Positions 35,390 through 58,600 of a stretch of 64,000 nucleotides of DNA are shown piece after piece; position 1 is the first letter of the stretch, and every line of letters starts with the position of its first letter. This DNA is from Pisaster brevispinus (Eukaryota > Echinodermata > Asteroidea > Forcipulatida > Asteriidae). The notes beneath the pieces were generated by a model that saw only the letters and a list, made by a program, of their open reading frames with translations, did no database searches and was not told the DNA's origin. Made by a program: the position numbers and the translations under genes. The stretch spans positions 10,696,742 to 10,760,741 of the forward strand of contig JAMKCF010000003.1 of NCBI GenBank assembly GCA_023634235.1. Reading direction: 5' to 3'.

Positions 35390-35545
35390 CTGCTTGTTCT
35401 CACTCATACACTCTTGCTTTGCTGAGATTTACAACAAATAACCACTCCAACAGCTTTATTCCGCATACTAGCATCTCTTTGGAACTACTTGCCTGGTGCA
35501 CGTTTCCTTCAATCACTACACTACACTGTTTTATTAAGAATACCA
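35390..35545 (+). mobile_element. LINE ORF2 C-terminal fragment, second type
   Basis: HSYTLALLRFTTNNHSNSFI is followed across a frame change by LWNYLPGARF. The pattern SFIPRTxxLWNxLP is typical of the C-terminal end of non-LTR retrotransposon ORF2 proteins and differs in text from the fragment at 25085-25222. No upstream RT domain is seen. Confidence 0.55.
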
Positions 35546-36534
35546 ATTCCTACCGATCAGCTCCCCAAAGTTATTTTCATCTTAAATGGGGTTTTTTCTT
35601 CTAGCCTCAGAAAAAAAGCTATTGTTAGAGTGTCTCCAGCGCGGGAGACAAGGTTCACACAAAGTCTTTCATGGGTCAACACATAATAATAGTTTATTTT
35701 TCACAGAGCTGGCAATTTGTCCCTTGGGGTACAGGTTGACCCACGACCGCAGATGGTGTGAGAGGAAGGTGATGCGTTTAAGCATGGGAAACTTTCCAAT
35801 GTAGTGCACACCCTGTACTGTGCAATGTACCATGGGAGATTTGGAGGCAAAAAGCATTATGAGCAACAATGAATGTTTGAAAAACAGATTTCATCGAAAA
35901 GTACAAGTGCACAGGCCTACCGTGCTCTGACCAATCTATGATTTACAGGCTAAGTGTCCCGAGTTTGATGAAGGAGAGGTTAGTAATGACTGTAGCAGTT
36001 TACACTCAAGAAACAAAATCCAGCCCCCCCCCCCACAACAAAATTATAATTATAATAACAATAACAATAATAATAGAAACAATAATAAAACAAAAAGTAT
36101 ATAAATAAATAATAATAATAATGATTAAAAAAAATTGAGAATAGTAACACATCATTAAATCAAAAAAAATTGACAAAATTTTCCAAACTGCACAATCAAT
36201 TAAAGTGGGCCTATCATACTGTCAATATAAAAAGTGTATTTATTTTTGCAATCCAGGGTGTCATACTAAGCCCAAGGTTCCACCCGTTACGCAATACAAT
36301 ATACAAACAAGCACAGTTGGGGCTCTATGGATTACGAACAATGACCTTAAAAAAGATTCATTGGCCACTGATTCCAATTTCCCCTCACATAACTGCACCA
36401 GAAATGGCCAATTATTACAAACTCCTTACAAACATTGTTTAAGGTTCATGCTGTACATGTACACATGTAGAGTCCTGGCCTTGAGGTCTACAGTACCTCT
36501 CTTCAGAGGTATGAAATTCATTTTCAATTCAATT

Positions 36535-36775
36535 CTTTTCATTTTACAAAGGGGCACTTCCACTACAACATTGTAAAGTCCATGGGAGTGTTTTGAAGGG
36601 GGGTACCAAGGCCAAGACCAAGGCAACAGGTCAGGAATTTTATCTTTGAGAGGAGGGCAATATGCCATTTCTCATTTTGCAAAGGGCACTTTTAATGATT
36701 TTAAAGTCTATGGGAATTTGCTGAAGGGGCACCAAGTCCCAAACCAGGGGAACAGAGGCTATTGCCTTCGTGGCT
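36535..36775. repeat. Two adjacent AAAGGGCACTT repeat copies
   Basis: Each copy carries CATTTTRCAAAGGGGCAC-like text, GTAAAGTCCATGGGAGTG or its variant, GAAGGGGYACCAAG and an AGGCAACAGG-like block. The same family occurs near 9815-9945, 12332-12420 and 32690-32790. Confidence 0.55.
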
Positions 36776-37029
36776 TTCCTGTAATTCCAAGGCCTGGAGT
36801 ACATGTCCGATGAATGCACATCACATTGAATATATACTGTAGAGGGTGTATTTTGCATACTGGAACTGATGTGCAACAATTTGACAAAATATACAGGAAT
36901 TTGTTACCCAGCCATGAGTAAATTTTTTGGGGCATCCCTTCGCAGAGTTTTTTTGCAGCGTCCCATGCTAGATATCACTTCAATAATAATTCTAATTTGG
37001 GAGGCCTATCATCTTTATTAGCAGGTTAG

Positions 37030-37166
37030 AAGCTGAAGCGCGAAAAGGGCGGCTACAAGTGCAAGGTGTTCAAGACACAGGCCAGGCAAGCAAGGGTGCC
37101 TTTGGCAGCCAGCAACATCTATCCATATACACTGTATGACCATGGAGCACAGCCAGAGATTGCAAA
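37030..37166 (+). CDS. Orphan candidate exon, unknown protein
   Basis: After a polypyrimidine-like ATCTTTATTAGCAG and a second AG at 37028-37029, a frame reads KLKREKGGYKCKVFKTQARQ then ARVPLAASNIYPYTLYDHGA and QPEIA. The composition looks like folded protein, not repeat. A GTGTGT donor follows at 37167. I do not recognise the family and see no partner exon on this strand, so it may be a relic of a moved or retroposed gene. It is the only plus-strand segment in the window with this quality. Confidence 0.4.
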
Positions 37167-37839
37167 GTGTGTTTTTATCTTATGTATAGTTTTTTTTTTC
37201 ATAACTGTTACCTCAGTTGGCAGCCATTTTGACACTTGGACCAAATCTTTCAGTAGGGTTGCATTATTTTAAACTTTAATACCACATAATCTCATTCTAA
37301 TACATAAAAGAAAAATAGTTCATTTAGTTTTCTGATCCTAGTCGCAATACCTACAATGTAAGCCAACAACATGTTTTTGTAATAAGCAACCTTGATAGGC
37401 TGAGGATCACTTCCTGTGTTTGTAAACTACAAATTGACCTGCAGTCATCCCAGTTACCCCACTTCGTAGGGACAAACAACTCCATAAAGGAAGTCACATC
37501 ATTTAGATGAAATGTCTATGGCTCACTGCTTCCTTAGGGTATGACGCACCCTAGGGTACGCAGCGTGACCTTTGATCCTTGGGTTCAAAACAATTGTACA
37601 GCGCATCCCATTGTATGCATTATGTTACTGTTGGTTATTAACTGTACTGTGTCTGGGTGCCTTTTGAACTTCCAAGTGTATGTAGACTTTGAGTCAAGGT
37701 ACACACCTTATGTTTTTCTATTAAGTGCTCTCTTTTTTTGTGCGACAATCAAACAATAATAACAGAATATCCCTAATGGAACCTAACTTTGGTAATGACC
37801 CAGAAAAAGACATTATGTAGTTTTTATCCGAAAGCTGTA

Positions 37840-38050
37840 AATTAGTAATGGCATGAATGAATTGGTAGTAAACATCCAGTGAAAATATTTGTTTCTGAAA
37901 ATATTTGTTTCAAGGGGCGTTGATTAGAAATCCATAAAGATATGTCCAAAAATGTGAATCTCCAAAGATCGCCGGCAGGCAACTTTTGCGCAACCTTGAT
38001 AGCCGTTAATGTTGGAACTCGTCCATTATAGCAGAGGGTTGTTCTTTCGC
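37840..38050. repeat. Family A repeat fragment
   Basis: It shares TTGATTAGAAATC, AAATGTGAATCT and the spacing of the 1773-2100 copy. The hairpin core is diverged. Confidence 0.4.
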
Positions 38051-41000
38051 AAAACAAAAATTCACAATTTTTCTTGAATTTCTTAATTGTGTGCCTAATG
38101 TTTTATCTGTAATTAATTTTACATCTAGTTTACATCACTTATTTTTGATGTCACTCTTTGTAAACTTAATATTTTTAGTCCCCGGACTTGTCGCTTGAAG
38201 TTTTTAATAAAACCGAAATGAAATGAAAAATCTACACATTTGTGTACTAAATTTGTGATACTTTTTAAGTTCAATTTCTATCAATGTACACAACAAATGT
38301 TCTTGAAAATGAGTCCATGGACTACCAAATCTATCTTCAAAAAACAAGAAAAAAAAGAAAGAGAGAAAGCAACAACAAGACAATGATTACAATGATTACA
38401 ATGTAGTGCGAACCCTGCTGGTAGCTGCATCTGCAACTAAAAGGGCATGTCAAGGGTCCAAGAAAGTCACTTGGAATTATGACGGAACTGTTTCCCTTCT
38501 TTATAACAAGCTGATATATTCAGTGCATGAGAAATGATTTCACCTTAGCGAGGGTTCTTTGATCTATGGCCAATTTGGTCAGCTGCCAAGTGTCAAACCA
38601 CGGTTTGCCCTTAATTCTTTCAACGACTAGCCTGCTGGACCAGTAAGGTTGTCTTTTGGCTAGACTGTTAGCTTTTTACACTCGCCAATATTTCATATAA
38701 TGGGGATGCTTTCCAACACTGAACTAGCCATGCAGCTGGACCACATGGAGACAACTTTGACTGGCCAGCAAACCATTGTTTTAAAATGGAGAACACTGCA
38801 AATTGGGAACTGCAACCTGGTCTTGCTGCCCTCCAGATGAAAGCGTCTGGTCCTCCATTTAATTCAATTCAATTCAATTCAATCTTGTATTTGTCATGCC
38901 AGCATGAAAATCATTTCCTCGGTTTGCACATTAAAGTATGACAAATACAAATTGATAAATTACAACCAAGTGTACAATAATAATCAATACATCAACAACA
39001 ACAAAAGGCACACTTTTTTTAAAAGACAACAAATAAAAACATCCATCAAAAGCAGCAAAGAGGCAATGAATGACTTGGGAAGGTAAAAGGGGAGGGGGCT
39101 TAAGTGTAAGTCATTAACAAACTAAGGGCAAACCCTGATTGCTATTGTTACTACTTTGTACAGGAGTGGCGTAGCAACCAAGGTTTGCTCTGATTTTTTT
39201 AATGACTTATTGACTAGCCAGCAGGACTAGTTAGCATGCCATTTCACTGGTCCATCACCCTTTTTTACTGGTCCATATTTCAAATGAAATATGGAAGTTT
39301 TTCAACACTGAACTAGCCAGTCGGAACACTTGGTATGAATTTTGACTGGTCCTCTGGTGTATGAGATGAGATTTGGCCAGCGGACCACTGTTTTTGGAAG
39401 AACGCTAGCAGCTTTGAATGGAGTCCACTCTCGATTGAGGCATTATATAAAACATTGATGATCATGTACAATGTAATAATCTACGAAGACTCAAGTAAGA
39501 CTAAGAGAGGGCATTAAATTCGGAGTGATCATGAATGGATGACATTGGGTGGTGGTACTCTTCCCTCAATTGCATTCTATAGTTGTAGAGAAGGTGAGAC
39601 ATTCAACCCAAGGGCTACACTATGGTTAGGACGTCAGTATCTGTTGCACAGTATGCAACGGAGAAGTCCAACCTGGGGCTAGGAAGGGCTACGCTGACTG
39701 CTAGGCACATGATGGAGAGTGGACGGTGAATTGTTAAACACCACAGCGCAGTCATGAGTCAGTGCAAATCACTGTTGTAAGCTCACTCAGTGAAAGTAAC
39801 TATACAATAACTTGAAAAGAATAAACATGTGAATGTCTAATACTTACCTACACCCTAGTATTTCCCAAACTTGATCGTGGGTACGGTTTGCATCCACACT
39901 TCAGTAAAACAACAGCATTTGTTGGTTATTAATCCAAACTGCGTTACTGTTTCTCAACTCTGCCAAGAACACTTCACAATCCACTCGTGCACAATACCGC
40001 AAACTTTTTCTCGGGTTCAAATGGGGGCGCCGTTTCGAAAAGTCAAGAAACGGTTTGAAGAAAAAGAAGGCGCTGGTACAGTTTACTGTGTGTTCTTTTT
40101 TTTTGCACACTCGTATGTTGGAATTTTCGGCAGTGGTCACCAAAGGTGACGACTTCGACGGCTCTATTACTTGTGAAAATAATTGTTAAAAGATCATACT
40201 CTTTGTTGTTGCGGACTCTCTTTTTTACCGTGAAACTCTCTCATATATGGGTTTGTCTTTCTGTGGAGTTCAACGTCACTGAGAAACATTTTTTGATACG
40301 TGCTAAACATCTCACTCATCCCAATTGTAGTGACATAACTCAATATGTAAAACCTTCAAACGCTGCCTGCTCTAGTGCCTAATAACCTCAAATCTAAAGT
40401 GGTTCAATTGATTAATGCCAACCATGAATAATTATTGAATAGGCACACAGTTGGGTAAACCAGTTGTTATCTGTTTATTTTTATTTTAGAAATTTCCGGG
40501 AGAAGGAAAAATATTGATTACTATTATACGTAAAAGTGGCAGTGATTATATTAATTAGTCCTTAGCCCAAGTTTACAGAAATTTATAAATAAAACGAAAA
40601 TAAAACAAAAACAAGTACACAAATACAATCGGACCAACACGTAATTCAGTGAAACAAGATATTGTTACTTGTTTGTTTACTTTTTACTAATTGTGCCCTC
40701 CCTTATTTACATATTCTGAACTCGGGTGTAGGCCTACTTAAGTGAAAGGCAAAACCTAAGACGCCCGGAGAAACCTCGCGGCACAAACACTTTTCAATCA
40801 CCAAAAAGTAACATGATCCACCATGCCAAAGTTTGTCCTTACCCTAACAATAAAAAAAACCCAACAACAACAAACAAACAAACAAAAACAAAAAACACAA
40901 AAACAGGAAAAGTATATTTTGGTATTTCGTTTCCACGAAAATACATTTTGGTCCCTCGAAATAATAGTTGAGGAACGCAATAATGTTTCGAGGGGAAAAA

Positions 41001-41756
41001 TTAATTGTTTAGAATGAACAAAATATTTTTATGGGGAAATGAAATATTATTTCAGGGGAACAAAATACATTATTTCGGGAACGAAATAGCATTTTGAGGG
41101 AACGAGATAGTACCGAGCCCTCGAAATGCCAATTACTTTTTCGGGATATGCAAACTATTATAAGATTACTTTTTCGAAATCTCTTTAAACAAAGCTAAGT
41201 TGTATTTCACTGGCTCTCTTGGGTGAAACAAAATAATAACATTGCCTAGAAGAATCTAAAGCGATAAGCCAACTCGAGAAATGTGAACAATACAGATTGG
41301 CAGTGTTTGAATAATTATAATAATCTAGTACACAATAAACGATAAGGCATTACTAAGTTCACTTTTTATTTTTTCACATTATTTTTCACCAGATGTGGTC
41401 TTGCCATCAAATTTGAACTGATTCTGAAACTGATATGTCCCATAGAATATGAGATGTGTTTATATATATACATGTTCGTGAATTTTTATCTGAAATTTGT
41501 ATTTAAAAAAAAAAACCCTGTCGTGTAACTCAGTGCTTAGTCACTATTGTAGGAATTTGACCAATTACTTTTGCACAAAACCTAAAGAAGTACCCCCAAG
41601 AAACCACAAAAGTAAAGAGGTACGTTCAATGGCCGATCTAGGGCAGAGGGGGACACTACAGTTGTGTGTCGTTTCATGAAACACACCCTCCACTGAACTG
41701 ATTTGACAAACCTCACCCCAATTCCAAGATTAATTATTTAACCACACGATCCAATT

Positions 41757-42124
41757 AAAGACAGGGTGTGCTTTTGATAATTTAACTCCACAAGTTAATG
41801 ACCATAAACACTTATTTTGTATAACAAAATTGGAGAGCTGTCGATATTACAAAACATTGTTAGAAATGACACCTTTAGAAGTGTCGAAATTTTTTTCACC
41901 CCTAAATTTTAATATGAGAAAGGCTTCAGGCGTGAAGCCTTTCTCAAGCATCTGAAAGCACACAATTCTATACACCAAGGGTGTTTTTCTTTCATTATTT
42001 TGTTGCAACTTCGATGACCAATGGAGCCCAGATTTTCACAGGTTTGTTATTGTATGCGTATGTTGGGATTCACCAAGTGAGAATACTGGTCTTTGACAAT
42101 TACCAAAAGTATACCCTGCCTTTT
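41757..42124. mobile_element. MITE family B beside the protease stop codon
   Basis: The left end is AAAGACAGGGTGTGCTTTTG, the right end ACCAAAAGTATACCCTGCC, and the central hairpin GAGAAAGGCTTCAGGCGTGA is followed by AGCCTTTCTC. It is closely related to 28497-28878. Its right end is 28 nt from the protease stop at 42152, so it probably forms most of the proximal 3' UTR. Confidence 0.75.
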
Positions 42125-42151
42125 ACACAAGCGACTACAATCCCCCTGCGG

Positions 42152-52098
<9,947 letters not shown>

Positions 52099-55000
52099 AA
52101 TAAAACTTTGTTTGGCGGCAGTTCCTGGACTTTCAATTCCCCTGTATTCACACAGCGAATGTGTTGTCTCTGGAGATTTAGACACACAAAATGGAGATTT
52201 GGATTTGGACTTCACGGCATGAAGTACCGTACAATAATACCCAGTACTAATTAAAGAAGGGTCTTTTTATTATCATATACTTGTCACCAACAATGACACA
52301 ATGACCTTGTTGCCGTCCTACTTTTCAAAACAAAGGAAGCCATAGCGAGAAAATGAGAATGACTTTAATTAAGCACATGCTTATATTACTGCGGAATAGT
52401 CCCCACAATGGCCAATTTCAACAAGGCTATTCCAAGCGCATGGCATTATATTATGCTAGTATACACAACGTGTTTTGGATGAGGATGGTTCAACATAGAG
52501 CAATTAGATGTACGGTTGGAGTGATCACAGACCAACATATAAAGGTACAGGTCCTGCTGTTTAATTATTTGTGTTCATATAATAAATATGAACATTAAAT
52601 CACTTTCTATAAGGCTTAACACGACCACACGGCGTCTCAGATGCAATTTCCTGAGTTGGAGGGCCAAAGGGCACCATAAAAGGGATTCCCCGCCCCCATG
52701 CACTAATACAAATGATTGATTTAGATCTGATATCCGGTGAAATGCTTTGTCCAAATGTAAAGCTTTTTCATATTTTAGAAGTTCCCAGAAAAATTATTTG
52801 GCTCACCGTCAAATATCACCACCGTGTCAAAGTGCAGACATTGACAGACATCTGTGGTCAACCAAACGCCAAACCATTGGAGGCTGGTTTAGTGTCCATT
52901 TTTTGGTTGGTTTAGTGTCCAACTTAAGTGTATGTAATCTGCAGTTCATTTACATAATACACCAATGATCTTGTCCTATCTTCCGTTAATAATGAAAAAA
53001 AAAACAAGGTTTGTAAATGGTGTAAACCGAGGACACCACTTTGTTCTCCCATTGTTTGTGCCATTTCCCCAGATCCCTTTTGTTAAAGTCCTCGGTTTGA
53101 ATGCGTAGACATTCCCATATGTACACAAAGTGGCACTGTATACATTGCGGATGTTGTCTTCCACGAACCAAGCATCCCCATTTATGTCATTGACATTTTC
53201 ATTGGCTTTTGTGGAGGATAAAATTCAGACATGAATTATTTCAGGAGTAGACTTTTGTCTTTTCCCAACTCGAGGGGTCACACATCACCTAGCTTGGGCA
53301 AACGCGGCAGTGCAGGATTATGGTGTCAATAGACTGCCGTGAAAACAACACCCAATCGTGCCCGTAAATGGTACAATGGCGCACGTGACTGTCGCCGACG
53401 GGTTTGTTTTCCCCCAAAAGTATTGAATGCCTTTGGCCTTCAGTAAGTCGAGACTGAAGGCACCCTATAATCAGTATTGCAATAACTGTTTGGGAAAAGG
53501 TCGAGCTCATTCATTCGAGTCATCTACCGGTACCGGTCTAAAGCTTTCAAAAAACAACAAGAGAGATTGTGCCGGTGCCATAGCCTTGGTTGATTGGTTT
53601 CATTTAATGATTTATTTCCACATAGCCAGCGTAAAAAACAATGGTCTTGTAGAAAATAATAACATGAATAATGGAGGGCCATCTAGACACCCTTATTGAT
53701 GACCTGCTTTTCGAAGAAAGCAAAAGGACAAATGAAAAGTGGTTAAACTTGAGGAACATAAGCCGACTGGGTCCACACCATTGAAAAGTACAGGGTAAAA
53801 TATTTGAAGGCAATTTCGAGAACAGACACACAACAAATGCACACAACCCCCGCACTCGACGTGTGTGGAGTTACAAGGCCGAAGACACAGAAAAACACAA
53901 TGTAATTTGTATAGGCAATTCAATTCCTTCATTGAATACCGTAATAATGGGATCGAGGGTGCCCGGGGACAAGTGCCATTCTCACAAAATGTTCAGATTA
54001 AACAACTCGAAACAAGACAATCACTTGTGTTTACCAAGGAGGAATTTTTCGACAGAATGCTTTAAAGACAGACGGAGAGGCAATGTTAATGCTTGGAGGG
54101 AAGTTATTCCAAATATGTGGACCCAAGGAACAAAATAGTACGTTGAGCAACAAAAGTGCGGAGCAATGTGTATATGAATATCACTGGCTGAGCGAGTATT
54201 ATAATTACACAATTCTTATATGGATAGCAATCAACTTAAGTGATATGATACAAAGTTAGAGAATGAAATAATAATTTGGGTATCGCTCTATAAGATGACT
54301 TTATGAGAATACGAACAAGTCGTTTTTGAAGGTAGTACAAGCAATTGTCTAGATGAGATACTTGTTTATTTATTTAAATACTTGTTTATTTTTAAATTTA
54401 CTATTTTTAATTAAGGGGATTTAGTGGTCGGTCTGTATCCCTTCAAAAGCATCGCACCATTGGTTTACCGATTCCTATACACAGTGAAACTAAGCAAATT
54501 ATATCTTATCAACCATAGCTGTTTATTATCGCCCGGTACGCTACAACTTTGAAAGTACAACACTGTAATGTTATCTTCATAAGTGTGCAGGGTTCTCTGA
54601 AGAGGTTTAGGGATAAGAGTAATAGGGTTAGGGTTGAAAAATGATGGAAAATCTTCAATAAATTATACTGACGTGTGCAGTTGTTCGACTGTTTATAAAA
54701 CTTTCTTCCTCAAAAAAATCATTCAAATAGGTCGATAAATCCTCCAAACTCACAAAGCAACCATAATAACCCGTAACCAATGGTCTTTCTACAACCATTT
54801 TAAAATATATATACAATTCAGCGTTATAAGATAAAAAGACAAAATAGCACAGCAGTGACTTCAAAATACAATAAAATCCATTACGTACCGCACACACAAA
54901 TCCTTGTCATTTGATTGGTGGAACACGCGTCACGTGTCACGCTCCAAAGTACATTATACTCGGCGTATATGGAAAATTCTAGGACATTCTCCCGGATGTT

Positions 55001-55454
55001 TCACAAGGTAAAATCTGGTTTTTTTTCATTTCACTCGGCTTCGCGTATTACCTTGGGATTATGTCCAGCGACAATGCACTCATATTATGTATGCAGTCCA
55101 ATGTGCATGTAAGCATATAAACCCTTAATAAAGTGTTCTAAGAATAACAGATTTGAACCCAAATACCAATGATATAATTTTGTACAACTATTTTGAATAA
55201 GTTTAATATAAATTCGTATAATGTACTAAAACCTTAAGATATTCTGTAGAATTATATAAGGTATCATTTTACCAACTTGGCTATTATCACTGCCCATTTA
55301 GAAAATGTTTTTTTGTTTACGTAGGTGACCACTGCAATGAGCAAAGTACATGTAGTTCTCGAAAGATTACACAGGCAGTTCTTGATATATATAAATATCA
55401 AAACAAACAATAGTTTATCAAAATAAATCCTGGCCATTTCCCTATTTTCCAAAA
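52099..55454. other. Intergenic interval, protease to P450
   Basis: Upstream of the protease ATG and downstream of the P450 stop. No gene is supported. Short AT-rich runs and a GGGTTAGGGTT pair near 54627 are seen. A minus-strand ATTAAA at 55202-55207 could serve P450 polyadenylation. Confidence 0.45.
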
Positions 55455-55636
55455 TCAGTCTCGAAGTAGCGCACACGTATCAAATGATACTGGGTAGCGA
55501 GTCAACCCGACCTTTGCATCAAACGTCAGCGGTGGGGAGTCGTCTGGCTTCCTGAAGGTGAATTGATGCATGAAATACGTGAAGAAAATGAAGAGTTCCA
55601 TCTTGGCAAGGTGCTCGCCGATGCAACTCCGTCGAC
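55455..55636 (-). CDS. P450 exon 3 (heme loop, L-helix)
   Basis: It completes G and reads RRSCIGEHLAKMELFIFFTY then DDSPPLTFDAKVGLTRYPVS, ending ALLRD and TGA. The intron falls just before the heme loop. Acceptor AATCCAAAG has its pyrimidine tract slightly upstream. Confidence 0.9.
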
Positions 55637-58600
55637 CTTTGGATTTACAACGGAGAGAATAAAAAAGGCATTAGCAATTACAGTTACGCAGTATTGGTTT
55701 CCCATAATGTCCATCACGCTCATGTTCACGCTCGAAACCAGACTTGATTGGTGGTATAGGCATGACCAGCCCTTTATGCACTAAGCAGCACGGTTGCGGT
55801 ATCCGTAAAACTTTCAGGAAAAATTAGGTGAAGGTTTTGGAGGATCTAAGCATAATGGTTTGGGAGTATATTAGCACGAGATTGTGCATGTCACGGTTGG
55901 TTTGGCTATGACATCAACCCAAGTCTGGGAAAGGTTGGAGGGAAGAATTCCAAGACTTGGGCGAGGGAGTTGAGAAGAGGCCAGCAAAGTTTGTTAGCTA
56001 TGTACATGTAATACTGATTCTACCCAACTCTGTTAAAGCTAGGGGAAGGATGTTGGTGATCTGGTTTGGGGAGGTGTGAAAATAGGCCTACCTATACTAA
56101 ATGGAATCAACTCCTCGGGCTTCTGAGCTCTGCCGTTCGTGTCCAGAAACCTCTCCGGTTTGAACTTCGCCGGTTCAGGCCACACTTTCTCGTCTCGAAA
56201 CAATGCCCACAGGTTTGCGATGACAATCATCCCTCTATGAATTGCAAATCCCCGTACTTCAGTATCTGCCGAGGCGGCGTGAGGCATGCCAAGTGGGACA
56301 ACAACAGAGATCCTCTGGATTTCCCACAGGACAGCCTGGGTGAAGTTCAGCTCGGGATTGTCGGCCAGTCTAGGCAGGCGGTTGCGACCGACCACGGTAT
56401 CGATCTCGTCCTGAACTCTCCTCTGGATGTCCGGGTATGCCATCATGTAGACAATCGCCCATAACAGCGTCGTGGCTGTAGTCTCCATCCCAGCCGCAAA
56501 AAGGTTTCCGAGAGTGCCGACGATGTTGTTATCGTTAAGATGAGGGTGTTTTAATGTTCCGGAGTGTTCTGTTACGGACGCCTGTGAGAGCGATTCATTC
56601 GCCTCCTCGTTGTGGATAATTTCCATCAAGTACGCATCAGTGAAGTCGCGTAGATTTTCCAGATCGAACTTTAATCGGTGTGACACAACGACATCCAGCA
56701 GGAAGCTTCGGAACTCGCCGAAAGAGGCGAAAACGTCAGCTTTGTTCCGGGTAAAAACACGCATGGCCGGTATGGCGTTTTTGAGCCCGCCGGATCCGAT
56801 GTGATTCACAATGCGGTGTATGACCCGCATCAGGTTGGAAAACGTCGGGTCAGAGTACTCGTAACGCTGGCCCACGACCACGGAACAGATGACGTTGGCT
56901 ACGGCGTTGCCGAATAAGAACTTGGGGTTGAATCCCTTCCCCTTATGACTTGATATCTCCTGAATGAGAGCTCTGGCCTCGGTGCCGATCTGGTGCTCAA
57001 AGGTGGCCTTGCCGACCCCGAGACTGCGAAGCACGGTGAGTGAAAACTGCCGGAGATCTTTCCATTTCTTCCCGGATGACATGGCGACGCCTGTAGGACG
57101 AATTCAAAACAAAATTCCCGTTGAACATATCATTTTTAACTTGTGTAAAAGACAACACATTTAAAATGGATATAAAACAAAAAAACACAAACAAGTATTT
57201 ATAAAGAACATTAAAATGACGCTTGAAACTGCGTTTGGTTTCGGGAACTGTGCACTATACGGAATAACACCTAAAATTCCCTTTTTTCTCTCTCTCTCAA
57301 ACAATTAAGCCTGTACGATTTCCTTCCTTTCCTCAGAAATCCTGCATCTTTCATCTATGATGAATATTTATGATAATGTTTTCAAACCTGCATTGTAATT
57401 GAATATCAAGTTTGATTTCCAATCATTCTCGCCCGTTACCTCCGCGAGAATTTGAGATCCCTGGCACATGCCTTTCCCATGTGGTTCGGTGGGGGGGGGG
57501 GGGGGAGTGAAGGGAAACACACTACCCAATTTGATTCTTTGCTTCGCTGGACAGAGCGGGAGATATGCGGTGAATTAATAAATAAATATCCTAGCATTGT
57601 TTTCCTCTCGACCGGAAACTTCAATGACACTCCATGGGTACACCAGTTTCCTCCTTTACGATTATACTATGTGCTTGTCATAATACCCGACAGATGAGAT
57701 TTGCTTTACGGGGAGCCAGGATGAACCTGGGTGAGCCATGTGTGAACGAACCGAAGATGTAAATTAACCGAGGAAGGAGGCGCTTACGTGAGTTCAAAAG
57801 AGAGAACGAACTCTGAGCCCCAAGCCGCCAATCACAGGAACAAACACTTACACAATCACCCCCACCAAACACTTGCTGTTATTCATGATTGGGGCAGCCA
57901 CGTGACCACAAATACGCGCATTTGATTGGTTAAACTCTTTGCCATTAATAAACTTTGCTGCAGAAAAAAAATTCGCGAGCCGTCACCCCCCCCCCCAACA
58001 TAACAACAACGCGTACAATATTCTCAACCAATAAGAACACGTTTGCCATGTTTGCACCTGCATGACGAAGGAAGGAAGCCAAATTGAAATAACGGCCGAT
58101 TCCGAATTGGCGGCTAAGGCTGCAGCCTCAGCTGGATCAACACATCATCGTGAAGTGTACAATCCCCTTAGCAATACGCTTAGCAACAGCCGTAGCAACT
58201 GATGTAGCCGTAGCCGTAGCCACCAATTCGCATACGGCTTTTAGTAAACTGTAAACTGTTCTTGTAAACTGTTGCAGGTCACGAACTGTAAACTAAGAGA
58301 AAGACCAACCGTTTGCTAACTCCCCGGGTACTCCCATTTGGAATCTTGACTTTTGAGATTAAACTTATCAGAGTCAAATATTATAAATTATAAGATATAA
58401 AGTGATCATTTTAATATTTTAAAAACTATTTTGTTGATTTACACGCAGACACAGTCACGTCAGATTGTCTTAAATTGCAAAATAGGAGGCCTAAATGGCG
58501 TAATAAGAACGCTGAAAAGGGGCTTGTTTTTTGTTTTGTTTTTAATGCAAACGAAAACTATAGTTTTAATTTGCCAGAATAGCCCCCTAGAAACAAATGG

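Larger units (their letters stand above)
32545..42151. other. Intergenic interval between TMEM116-like gene and protease
   Basis: No complete gene is supported. Contents, in order: AAGGGCACC repeat (32690-32790), family B fragment (32830-32960), two LINE fragments, ATT microsatellites near 33620 and 33870, GCCAGCAGGACCAGTTAGC repeats (34355-34560, 38625-38790, 39215-39385), two AAGGGCAC repeats (36535-36775), an orphan exon candidate (37030-37166), a family A fragment (37840-38050) and a family B MITE (41757-42124). A donor-like GTAAGT on the minus strand near 39845 could belong to a 5' UTR exon of the TMEM116-like gene, but this is weak. Confidence 0.5.

Noticed and set aside
36170..36668. 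Overlapping plus and minus open frames near 36.4 kb
   Set aside because: They fall on the AAAGGGCAC dispersed repeats and show no protein features.
39871..40382. Plus-strand coding gene near 40 kb
   Set aside because: The two open frames (92 and 78 residues) have no domain, no splice partners and no codon pattern that I trust.
54610..54640. Interstitial telomere repeat
   Set aside because: Only about two GGGTTA units; too short to mean anything.
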